Part shown: piece after piece, positions 7,060-13,326 of the stretch
How the letters are laid out: each line of letters starts with the position of its first letter
Numbering within the stretch: the stretch's first letter is position 1
NCBI GenBank assembly: GCA_902525995.1
Contig: CABZJG010000027.1
Coordinates: 1-13,365 of the forward strand
From: Paracoccaceae bacterium
GTDB taxonomy: Bacteria; Pseudomonadota; Alphaproteobacteria; Rhodobacterales; Rhodobacteraceae
Length of the DNA stretch: 13,365 nt
Direction of reading: 5' to 3'
Notes under the pieces: model-generated
Told to the model about the DNA's origin: nothing
Databases searched by the model: none
What the model saw: the letters and a program-made list of their open reading frames with translations, nothing else
Position numbers and translations under genes: made by a program

Positions 7060-9834
7060 ATGGCATATAATCAAACCCACCAGCAGCAACCTTTTTTTGG
7101 TCCGCATATTCACGCAGCGTTGGGAAAACGCGGTGCAGAATTGCTTGGCCTTTTGCTGATCGGGATCAGCGCCATGCTGGCGATGGTCATCATGAGCTAT
7201 TCCCCCGAAGATCCAAGCTGGTTGTCGGCTTCAGATGCGCCGGTCCAAAACATGCTTGGTGTTCCCGGTGCAACACTGGCCGCCCCAAGCATGTTAATTT
7301 TGGGCTGGTCCTGCTGGGCACTGGCCGTTCTGGCGGCCGCTTGGGGCCTGCGCTGTTTGCTGCACAAGGGCGCTGAGCGCGCCTTTGGCAGATTGATATT
7401 TGCCCCCATAATGATCGCCTTGGTCTCTATCTATGCTGCAAGCCTAGTCCCCTTGGGGGGATGGAGCCATAGTTTTGGAATGGGCGGACTTTTTGGCGAT
7501 ACCGTATTGCGCAACTTACTGGCGACGATACCGCTGCCGACCGATCAGGGTCTTTTGATTATATCGCTGGTTTCGGGCATCTCGGTTGTGGTCGCGGGGC
7601 TCTATACGCTTGGGTTTTCGCGCCCCGAACTGGCCACAATTTATAGATTTTTACTGGTGGGTCTTGTGGTGTCCTACGCTGCTCTTTTGCGCTTGCTTGG
7701 GCTGGGCGCACGCGGTGCTTTTAGAGCTGCAGCCTCGCTACAGCAAAAAGAAGCCCTTAGAAAAGCGCAACGCGCAGATACTGTGTCCCCATCAACGCAA
7801 ACCCAGATCAAGACCGCTGCCAGCCGGTCGCTCTCTATTCCCCGCGCACCTGAAGCGCGTGGGTTTGCCCAAGATGATCGCCCCGCGCGTATTGAAAAGC
7901 CAAGCTTTCTGTCGCGGATGCCGAGCTTTTCTAAACGCAGCGAACAAATGCCAGAGCCCGAGTTGGTGATGCCGCATTCAGAGGTAGACATTCAGAATAT
8001 GCCGGGTGAGGCACGGATCAGTGCAAAGATATCAGATGTGATTAAATCGCGCATCCGCAGCCATCCTGAGCCTACACCGGCCGGCGCACGTATCGAGCCG
8101 GCAATGAGCGGTGATCATGGTGATCATATGGACCTGTATGAAACAGAAGATGTCGATATGGATGATCCAGAACCGCTTGATTTTGGGACCGTTACGGGCA
8201 TCCAGCGGCCCAAAGTTGAAGCGAAAAAGGTTGTGCAGCCGCCGCTTAGAAAACCGGTGAGCCAATCTGTGCGCGCCAAGGAAGAGGCCCAGCCCAGATT
8301 GCAGTTTGAAGATCGCGGCAGTGAGTATGAATTGCCGCCTTTAGGACTTTTGGCCAATCCTGTTTCAGTTGTGCGCCACCATCTGTCCGATGAAGCGCTT
8401 GAGGAAAATGCCCGTCTTTTAGAAGCAGTTCTGGATGATTACGGGGTTAAGGGTGAAATTGTAAGTGTCCGCCCCGGCCCGGTGGTCACCATGTATGAAC
8501 TTGAACCTGCCCCCGGCCTAAAAGCCAGTCGGGTGATCGGTTTGGCCGATGATATCGCGCGTTCGATGTCAGCGCTGTCAGCGCGGGTGTCGACCGTTCC
8601 CGGCCGCTCTGTGATCGGCATTGAATTGCCGAACGAAAACCGTGAAAAGGTCGTTTTGCGCGAAATTTTATCGGCCAAGTCTTTTGGCGATAGCAACCAG
8701 AAATTACCACTTGCTTTGGGCAAGGACATTGGCGGCGAACCGATGGTGGCTAATTTGGCCAAGATGCCGCATTTGTTGATTGCCGGCACCACGGGGTCAG
8801 GTAAATCCGTTGCCATCAACACAATGATCCTCTCATTACTTTACAAGTTGACGCCAGAAGAATGCCGGATGATCATGATTGATCCCAAAATGCTTGAACT
8901 AAGCGTTTATGACGGTATTCCGCATCTGCTCAGCCCTGTGGTTACGGACCCCAAAAAGGCGGTTGTGGCGCTTAAATGGGTGGTTGGCGAAATGGAAGAG
9001 CGCTACCGCAAAATGTCCAAAATGGGGGTGCGGAACATCGATGGCTATAACGGCCGCGTTGAAGACGCCCAACGCAAAGGCGAAATGTTCAGCCGCACGG
9101 TGCAGACAGGTTTTGACGATGCCACCGGCGAGCCGGTTTTTGAAACCGAAGAATTTGCCCCTGAAAAAATGCCCTATATTGTTGTTGTGGTCGATGAAAT
9201 GGCGGATTTGATGATGGTTGCAGGCAAAGAAATTGAAGCCTGTATTCAGCGTCTAGCCCAGATGGCGCGGGCCTCGGGTATCCATTTAATTATGGCGACA
9301 CAGCGGCCTTCGGTAGATGTGATTACCGGCACGATCAAAGCCAATTTCCCCACCCGAATTTCGTTTCAGGTGACCAGTAAAATCGACAGCCGGACGATCC
9401 TTGGGGAAATGGGCGCCGAGCAGCTTTTGGGTATGGGCGATATGCTCTACATGGCTGGTGGTTCAAAAATCACCCGCTGCCATGGGCCTTTTGTCAGCGA
9501 TGAAGAAGTTGAAGAAATCGTCAATCACCTGAAGTCCTATGGCCCGCCGGATTATAAAAGTGGCGTGGTGGAAGGGCCAGATGAGGAAAAGGCCGACAAT
9601 ATTGATATGGTCTTGGGTCTGGGTGGCAATACAGACGGGGAAAATGCGCTTTATGATCAGGCGGTGGCGATTGTTCTGCGTGATCGCAAGTGCTCCACAA
9701 GCTATATCCAGCGTAAGCTTGCCATAGGCTATAACAAAGCCGCCCGGCTTGTTGAGCAAATGGAGGATGCCGGCCTTGTGAGCGCCTCAAACCATGTGGG
9801 AAAACGTGAAATACTGGTTCCGGAACAGCAATAA
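7060..9834 (+). CDS. ftsK: DNA translocase FtsK
   Basis: A 924-residue membrane-anchored hexameric ATPase that pumps DNA at the division septum and helps resolve chromosome dimers at dif with XerCD. The N-terminus has four or five hydrophobic segments (about 28-47, 75-100, 112-131, 163-184 and 191-212). A charged, proline-containing linker runs to about 425, then the alpha part of the motor opens at PPLGLLANP. The RecA-like beta part has Walker A GTTGSGKS (Lys582) and Walker B VVVVDEMADL (Asp712), with ATQRPSVDVITG and the TSKIDSRTILG block after it. The C-terminal winged-helix gamma domain (about 862-924, SYIQRKLAIGYNKAARLVEQ in part) reads KOPS. GAGG at 7051-7054 and the fit of MAYNQT to the family choose 7060; an in-frame ATG at 6910 would overlap the aminotransferase by 140 bases. 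The ftsK-lolA order is conserved in many proteobacteria. Confidence 0.97.
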   Translation: MAYNQTHQQQPFFGPHIHAALGKRGAELLGLLLIGISAMLAMVIMSYSPEDPSWLSASDAPVQNMLGVPGATLAAPSMLILGWSCWALAVLAAAWGLRCLLHKGAERAFGRLIFAPIMIALVSIYAASLVPLGGWSHSFGMGGLFGDTVLRNLLATIPLPTDQGLLIISLVSGISVVVAGLYTLGFSRPELATIYRFLLVGLVVSYAALLRLLGLGARGAFRAAASLQQKEALRKAQRADTVSPSTQTQIKTAASRSLSIPRAPEARGFAQDDRPARIEKPSFLSRMPSFSKRSEQMPEPELVMPHSEVDIQNMPGEARISAKISDVIKSRIRSHPEPTPAGARIEPAMSGDHGDHMDLYETEDVDMDDPEPLDFGTVTGIQRPKVEAKKVVQPPLRKPVSQSVRAKEEAQPRLQFEDRGSEYELPPLGLLANPVSVVRHHLSDEALEENARLLEAVLDDYGVKGEIVSVRPGPVVTMYELEPAPGLKASRVIGLADDIARSMSALSARVSTVPGRSVIGIELPNENREKVVLREILSAKSFGDSNQKLPLALGKDIGGEPMVANLAKMPHLLIAGTTGSGKSVAINTMILSLLYKLTPEECRMIMIDPKMLELSVYDGIPHLLSPVVTDPKKAVVALKWVVGEMEERYRKMSKMGVRNIDGYNGRVEDAQRKGEMFSRTVQTGFDDATGEPVFETEEFAPEKMPYIVVVVDEMADLMMVAGKEIEACIQRLAQMARASGIHLIMATQRPSVDVITGTIKANFPTRISFQVTSKIDSRTILGEMGAEQLLGMGDMLYMAGGSKITRCHGPFVSDEEVEEIVNHLKSYGPPDYKSGVVEGPDEEKADNIDMVLGLGGNTDGENALYDQAVAIVLRDRKCSTSYIQRKLAIGYNKAARLVEQMEDAGLVSASNHVGKREILVPEQQ

Positions 9835-9837
9835 TTT

Positions 9838-9858
9838 GCCAATCGCCTTGGCGGTTGC
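9838..9858 (+). terminator. Hairpin in the ftsK-lolA gap, possible weak terminator
   Basis: Just after the ftsK stop, AATCGCC (9841-9847) can pair with GGCGGTT (9850-9856) with one T-G wobble, and GC/GC (9838-9839 with 9857-9858) extends it past one bulged base; in practice a 4-base CTTG loop forms. Only a broken T-stretch (TTATT) follows, so attenuation or RNA processing between ftsK and lolA is more likely than full termination. Confidence 0.35.
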
Positions 9859-9902
9859 TTATTGGGGCTGTTCGCAGGGATGATTTTGCTTAAGATGAGA
9901 TC

Positions 9903-10508
9903 ATGGTTTTGAAAAATATCTTTTTGGCACTTGGATTTATAAGCCTTATGGCTCACCCACTTCGGGCCGATATCATTCCTCTTTCGGCCCTGTCCGACTA
10001 TTTTAACGAGCTGCGCACAGTTGAAGCCGAGTTCACCCAGATCAGTATGGATGGCAGTTTGGCAACTGGGTCGATTTACATCAAACGACCAGGTCGTATT
10101 CGGTTTGAATACGATGCACCAAATGATGCGTTGGTTTTGGCTGCAGGTGGTGAATTGGCAATTTTTGATCCCAAAGGGGACGCGGGACCGGAAACCTATC
10201 CTCTTAGTAAAACACCGCTGGGCCTTATTCTGGCAGATGATCTTGATTTGGCCCGCGAAAGAATGGTGACAGCGCATCGTTTTGATGGCACCTCGACCAT
10301 CTTGGGTGTCCAAGACCCCGAGCATCCAGAGCGTGGCAAAATTGCTCTTATCTTTACCGGACCCGAGCCGCAATTACGACAATGGGTGATCGAGGACCAA
10401 AATGGTGATCAAACGGTTGTTGTGCTCAATGATTTTGTCACGGGAAACGAGTTGGGCGATAGCCTGTTCAATATCCTGCTGAACACAGAGCGGCGCAAAA
10501 ACCGCTAG
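9903..10508 (+). CDS. lolA: Outer-membrane lipoprotein carrier protein LolA
   Basis: A 201-residue periplasmic chaperone that takes lipoproteins from the LolCDE exporter and carries them across the periplasm. The N-terminus is a classical Sec signal peptide: Lys4, hydrophobic core IFLALGFISLMAH, and a likely cleavage after LRA (residue 22). The mature part has the LolA/LolB half-barrel pattern: LSDYFNELRTVEAEFTQ (31-47), GSIYIKRPGRIRFEY (about 55-69), FDPKGD, then TYPLSKTPLGLIL near the middle. The C-terminus DFVTGNELGDSLFNI fits the family. It lies 68 bases after ftsK, a neighbourhood also found in E. coli (ftsK-lolA). The Shine-Dalgarno sequence is weak (GAGA at 9897-9900, only two bases from the ATG). 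Its TAG stop shares the palindrome CTAG (10505-10508) with the stop of the convergent transglycosylase gene. Confidence 0.93.
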   Translation: MVLKNIFLALGFISLMAHPLRADIIPLSALSDYFNELRTVEAEFTQISMDGSLATGSIYIKRPGRIRFEYDAPNDALVLAAGGELAIFDPKGDAGPETYPLSKTPLGLILADDLDLARERMVTAHRFDGTSTILGVQDPEHPERGKIALIFTGPEPQLRQWVIEDQNGDQTVVVLNDFVTGNELGDSLFNILLNTERRKNR

Positions 10509-11092
10509 ATTTTTCCACAGCTTTTGAGTTGCCGGCGGTATGTTTCCGAGCGATTTGCCACGTTGTTGGCGATTTCTATCAACCATGGTTTTTTGCGGTA
10601 TGTACCGCGTATGTACCCACTCTGGCCCTCATGATAGGCAAGATACTGATTGCGCGCATCCGAAAGTGCAACCCCGGTGCGGCGTTTGGTTTCGGTCATG
10701 TACCACCCCATGAAATCAGCGGCATCCCGAATACTGCTGCGCCGCGCTGCAAAGCGGCCGGTCGATTTCTTATATTCTGACCATGTTCCATCCAGCGCCT
10801 GCGCATAGCCATAGGCGGAACTTTGTCGTCCGCTTGGGATCACCCCTAGAAAATATTTACGAGGTGTTTTGGCGGCCTTTTTGAACTTGCTTTCCTGATA
10901 GATGATGGCCATTTGCACATTAACAGGGACGCCCCATTTGCGTTCAGTGGCGTTGAACGCGCGCATGTAATGTGGTCGCTGTTGTACGATTGAGCAGGCA
11001 TTATCTAGGTTTTTAGGAGCGCTGCCCGGCGTCATAATTCCGCAAGATGCCACAAAAAGCACCAAAAGAAAGGCGTGCAATAGTTTCAACAT
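10505..11092 (-). CDS. Lytic transglycosylase (SLT-domain) lipoprotein
   Basis: A 195-residue predicted lipoprotein. The N-terminal hydrophobic stretch LLHAFLLVLFVASC ends in a lipobox-like VASC, giving lipidation at Cys17. The rest matches small SLT-domain proteins: AIIYQESKFKKAAK contains the probable catalytic Glu67, followed by SSAYGYAQALDGTWSEY (91-107) and YLAYHEGQSGYIRG (150-163), which take the place of the family's GLMQ and NAG motifs. Such enzymes cleave the MurNAc-GlcNAc bond with formation of a 1,6-anhydro ring. The last part (Lys/Arg-rich, RSETYRRQLKS) is a short helix. The start at 11092 is the only one that keeps the lipoprotein signal; its Shine-Dalgarno sequence is poor. It converges on lolA with a 4-base overlap and diverges from hspQ across 241 bases. 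Substrate detail and membrane location are inferred. Confidence 0.87.
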   Translation of the reverse strand: MLKLLHAFLLVLFVASCGIMTPGSAPKNLDNACSIVQQRPHYMRAFNATERKWGVPVNVQMAIIYQESKFKKAAKTPRKYFLGVIPSGRQSSAYGYAQALDGTWSEYKKSTGRFAARRSSIRDAADFMGWYMTETKRRTGVALSDARNQYLAYHEGQSGYIRGTYRKKPWLIEIANNVANRSETYRRQLKSCGKI

Positions 11093-11127
11093 ATACTGCT
11101 CGATCTGTTTTTGATCTTATTGCGCGG

Positions 11128-11156
11128 GCTATAGCAAATTTTGCAGTTTTTTTAAA
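11128..11156 (-). promoter_or_regulatory. Candidate promoter for the transglycosylase lipoprotein gene
   Basis: On the minus strand TTTAAA (11151-11156) and TATAGC (11128-11133) are 17 bases apart, each matching four of six consensus positions. The start of RNA would lie near 11121, about 29 bases before the ATG at 11092. The motif match is weak. Confidence 0.3.
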
Positions 11157-11184
11157 GTGATTCCCAAGCGAATTAGACCGGCTT

Positions 11185-11212
11185 TGGACAATATTCGAGG
11201 ATCGTGTAAATT
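11185..11212 (+). promoter_or_regulatory. Candidate upstream promoter for hspQ
   Basis: TGGACA at 11185-11190 (five of six to the -35 consensus) is followed after 16 bases by TAAATT at 11207-11212 (four of six to the -10 consensus). RNA would begin near 11219 and carry a leader of about 115 bases that includes all the inverted repeats before hspQ. The call is tentative. Confidence 0.3.
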
Positions 11213-11232
11213 GTTGCCGACAAACCTCAAAA

Positions 11233-11250
11233 ATGTTCATTCTTGAACAT
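11233..11250. promoter_or_regulatory. Perfect 7-bp dyad, candidate operator between transglycosylase and hspQ
   Basis: ATGTTCA (11233-11239) and TGAACAT (11244-11250) are exact inverted repeats with a 4-base spacer, in the size range of a dimeric regulator's site. It lies in the divergent gap. Further inverted matches flank it: GACAAA (11219-11224) with TTTGTC (11259-11264), and ACCTCA (11224-11229) with TGAGGT (11265-11270). I do not recognise the regulator. Confidence 0.45.
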
Positions 11251-11272
11251 AAAGATGATTTGTCTGAGGTCA

Positions 11273-11294
11273 ATTTATATGCTTTTATATAAAT
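11273..11294. repeat. AT-only inverted repeat upstream of hspQ
   Basis: ATTTATAT (11273-11280) and ATATAAAT (11287-11294) are perfect 8-base inverted repeats around GCTTTT. Being all A/T it may simply be an easily melted promoter stretch, or a regulator site. Its left arm with the GC that follows can alternatively pair with the hspQ start region. Confidence 0.4.
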
Positions 11295-11336
11295 ATTACC
11301 TCTTGAAAGCGGTTTAAACCCCTTATAGGGCATATG
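11276..11336 (+). promoter_or_regulatory. Candidate RNA structure hiding the hspQ ribosome-binding site and start codon
   Basis: In RNA, positions 11276-11285 can pair with 11327-11336 as ten consecutive pairs (seven Watson-Crick, three G-U). The 3' strand contains the AGGG that would serve as Shine-Dalgarno sequence and the AUG at 11334. A local 4-bp hairpin, CCCU (11320-11323) with AGGG (11327-11330), would hide the same AGGG. Such melting structures are known in heat-shock leaders (RNA thermometers such as ROSE), but the ROSE consensus is not clearly present. It requires an RNA start upstream of 11276. Confidence 0.3.
11302..11329 (+). promoter_or_regulatory. Heat-shock (RpoH)-like promoter motif before hspQ
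   Basis: CTTGAA at 11302-11307 matches the -35 of RpoH promoters, and CCCCTTAT at 11319-11326 resembles the CCCCATNT -10 element, but only 11 bases separate them where 13-14 is usual. As a sigma70 site, TTGAAA (11303-11308) and TATAGG (11324-11329) are 15 bases apart. Either would start RNA almost at the ATG (11334 or 11340). The spacer contains the perfect palindrome GGTTTAAACC (11311-11320). Confidence 0.35.
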
Positions 11337-11666
11337 TTAATGTTTAGAAGAAATGCAAAATATCATCTTGGCCAGATTGTGCGCCACAAAAAACACCCTT
11401 TTAGGGGCGTTATTTTCGATGTAGATCCCGAGTTTAGCAATACCGACGATTGGTATGAGTCTATCCCAGAAGATCATCGTCCGGTACGCGAACAGCCTTA
11501 TTATCATTTGCTTGCTGAAAATGACCATAGTTTTTATGTCGCTTATGTATCAGAGCAGAACTTGGTAGAAGATGTTTCTGGCGAGCCGGTGGATCATCCG
11601 GATATCCCAGATTTGTTTGGCCCGTTTAAAAACGGTCAATACCCGCTTCACTTTCAATTAAACTAA
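11334..11666 (+). CDS. hspQ: Heat-shock protein HspQ (hemimethylated-DNA-binding / YccV-like)
   Basis: A 110-residue protein with the HspQ/YccV fold: AKYHLGQIVRHKKHPFRGVIFDVDPEF (8-34, in part), a two-segment core QPYYHLLAEND (54-64) and YVAYVSEQNL (68-77), and a tail conserved in alphaproteobacteria (SGEPVDHPDIPDLF). In E. coli HspQ is a heat-induced factor that binds hemimethylated oriC DNA, affects DnaA stability and acts as an enhancer of Lon proteolysis. The last role is notable given the LON-domain gene in the same window, though the two are 8 kb apart. Two starts are possible: 11334 as given, or 11340. AGGG at 11327-11330 is nine bases from 11340 but only three from 11334, so the shorter form (108 residues) is a serious alternative. 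The upstream region is rich in dyads and heat-shock-like motifs. It converges on the GGT-family gene with a 22-base gap. Confidence 0.9.
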   Translation: MLMFRRNAKYHLGQIVRHKKHPFRGVIFDVDPEFSNTDDWYESIPEDHRPVREQPYYHLLAENDHSFYVAYVSEQNLVEDVSGEPVDHPDIPDLFGPFKNGQYPLHFQLN

Positions 11667-11688
11667 TCATCTTTGGCGTATCTGGGGG

Positions 11689-13266
11689 TCAATACCCCAA
11701 TGCACATCCATCTTTACGTGGATCAGAGGCGCCCTCTAAAACACCATTTTGCAAAATCCTGATGGCTTGTGCGCCGCCAATCGGTTCGATATCTTGGGTC
11801 ACGGCATGGCCCAAATCGGCCAGTTCCTGCACCACTTTTTGTTCATAACCGCGCTCTAACTTTAAAGTACCATTGTCAAAAAAGCTGCGCGGCGCGTCAA
11901 TGGCATCCTGCGGCGATAGCCCGAAATCCAAAATATTGCTGATCACTCTGGCGTGGCCGGTTGGCTGATACTGCCCCCCCATGACGCCAAAAGGCATGAT
12001 CGGTTTTCCAGCGTCGCAAAGCATACCGGGAATAATGGTATGCATTGGTCGTACCCCGCCTTTAAGCTCATTAGGGTGGTTTGGGATCAGGTTGAACCCC
12101 GCGCCGCGATTTTGGAACAATATGCCATAATTTTTACTCGCTAAACCCGACCCAAAGCCATGAAATATGGAATAGATAAGTGAAACGGACATCCGGTCTT
12201 GATCAACAACCGTGATATAGATTGTATCTTTATGGACCGCTTCGATGATCTGGCTTGGGGTTTGACTGGCAGAGGTTAGGCTAATCTCATCTGCCAGTTT
12301 CCGGGCAAATTCCACAGATAGCATTTGCTCAAGCCCCGCTGTATTCGCAGGGTCTGCAATAATGGCATTGCGCGCTTGATAGGCAAGTTTTGTAGCTTCT
12401 GTTTCGATATGAGTGCGCCTTGCGTCAAACGGAGCCAGCGCTGCAAGATCGAAATGAGACAGTATATTAAGCAGTAGAATTGCTGTTGCGCCTTGGCCGT
12501 TTGGCGGATGCTCTACCAGATCAACGCCGTGATAGGTTCCACGGATAGGATCAGTGTAAAACGCGTGCTGGTTTGCAAAATCACTAAGCTGATGTGCCCC
12601 TCCGAGCGCGGCAAGCGATTGTACCATATCATCGGCCACTTCGCCGCGATAAAACCCATCACGCCCTTTGGCGGCAATCTGGCGGAGAACTTTCGCTTGT
12701 TTGGGGGCGAAAAACATATCGCCGGGCAAGGGGGCTTTGCCATGAACAAGATAATCTTTTTGCGCAGAGACATGCAGTTTGCTGGTCAAACCGGCCCAAT
12801 CAAGTGCCACCCGCGGGGCCACAGGCACCCCCTTTTCAGCGTAATCAATTGCGGGGGCCAACAGCGCTTCAAGTCCGAGTTTGCCCCAATCATTGCTCAA
12901 TTGGCAAAACGCATCTATAGCGCCCGGAACGGTGACCGCCTCGGCGCTGTACTCGGGGACATGGGTTAGACCTCGGCTGCGCATTTCCGCGGCCGATTGG
13001 GCGCTGGGCGCACAACCTGATCCGTTCATGGCTTTTATGTCGTTTGAACCGGGCGGGGAAAAAAGCACAAAACAATCTCCGCCGATGCCGGTCATTTGCG
13101 GCTCGCACAGCCCAAGCAAAATTGCCCCGGCAATGGCCGCATCCATGGCGTTTCCACCGCTTTTCAGAATATCAATGGCGGCATGCGCAGCCAGAGGGTG
13201 GGATGTGGCACACATGCCATTTCCGGCAAACACCGCCGAGCGTCCTGGCCGATGGAAATCGCGCAT
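11689..13266 (-). CDS. Gamma-glutamyltransferase-family Ntn-hydrolase, probably acylase-like
   Basis: A 525-residue proenzyme of the GGT family, expected to cut itself before Thr348 (KDTIYITVVD) into chains of about 347 and 178 residues, Thr348 being the nucleophile. The N-terminal GMCATSHPLAAHAAIDIL and GGNAMDAAIA (38-47), MTGIGGDCF and the C-terminal GGVRPMHTIIPGM and VMGGQYQPTGHAR are typical. Aligned by eye on E. coli GGT, the residues that bind the gamma-glutamyl group differ: Arg114 becomes Ser83 (NGSGCAP), Asn411 Phe368, Gln430 Arg387 and Asp433 Gly390 (QNRGAGF). A true glutathione hydrolase is therefore doubtful; class IV cephalosporin-acylase-like or YwrD-like members share this pattern. 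No signal peptide is visible, so it is probably cytoplasmic, unlike periplasmic E. coli GGT. AAAGGGG (13273-13279, minus strand) supports the start at 13266. Confidence 0.9.
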   Translation of the reverse strand: MRDFHRPGRSAVFAGNGMCATSHPLAAHAAIDILKSGGNAMDAAIAGAILLGLCEPQMTGIGGDCFVLFSPPGSNDIKAMNGSGCAPSAQSAAEMRSRGLTHVPEYSAEAVTVPGAIDAFCQLSNDWGKLGLEALLAPAIDYAEKGVPVAPRVALDWAGLTSKLHVSAQKDYLVHGKAPLPGDMFFAPKQAKVLRQIAAKGRDGFYRGEVADDMVQSLAALGGAHQLSDFANQHAFYTDPIRGTYHGVDLVEHPPNGQGATAILLLNILSHFDLAALAPFDARRTHIETEATKLAYQARNAIIADPANTAGLEQMLSVEFARKLADEISLTSASQTPSQIIEAVHKDTIYITVVDQDRMSVSLIYSIFHGFGSGLASKNYGILFQNRGAGFNLIPNHPNELKGGVRPMHTIIPGMLCDAGKPIMPFGVMGGQYQPTGHARVISNILDFGLSPQDAIDAPRSFFDNGTLKLERGYEQKVVQELADLGHAVTQDIEPIGGAQAIRILQNGVLEGASDPRKDGCALGY

Positions 13267-13268
13267 GC

Positions 13269-13310
13269 TTGGCCCCTTTACTCTTTATCACCAAAAAGAG
13301 CATAGGCCAA
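13269..13310 (-). promoter_or_regulatory. Two-step dyad over the ribosome-binding site of the GGT-family gene
   Basis: TTGGCC (13269-13274) pairs with GGCCAA (13305-13310), and inside it CTCTTT (13281-13286) pairs with AAAGAG (13295-13300) around an 8-base loop. In the minus-strand RNA the Shine-Dalgarno AAAGGGG lies partly in the internal loop and partly in the outer stem. The dyad also covers a possible -10, so it may act on DNA as an operator or on RNA as a translation control. No T-tract follows. Confidence 0.4.
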
Positions 13311-13326
13311 AGTGATTGCAAGGCAA
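13299..13326 (-). promoter_or_regulatory. Candidate promoter for the GGT-family gene
   Basis: Minus strand: TTGCCT (13321-13326), 16 bases, TATGCT (13299-13304); each hexamer matches four of six positions. RNA would begin near 13292, about 26 bases before the ATG. Weak match; the -10 lies inside the dyad at 13269-13310. Positions 13327-13365 show no other feature. Confidence 0.3.

Noticed and set aside
9729..10373. Minus-strand open frame of 214 codons opposite the ftsK end and lolA
   Set aside because: It is a shadow of two confident genes and has no domain pattern.
11233..11250. LexA (SOS) box
   Set aside because: The alphaproteobacterial site is the direct repeat GTTC-N7-GTTC. Here the order is GTTC-N6-GAAC, an inverted repeat, so it does not fit.
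11685..11698. GGGGT-CAAT-ACCCC hairpin as a terminator between hspQ and the GGT-family gene
   Set aside because: The 5-bp stem has no T-tract on either strand and includes the stop codon of the GGT-family gene. It may be incidental.
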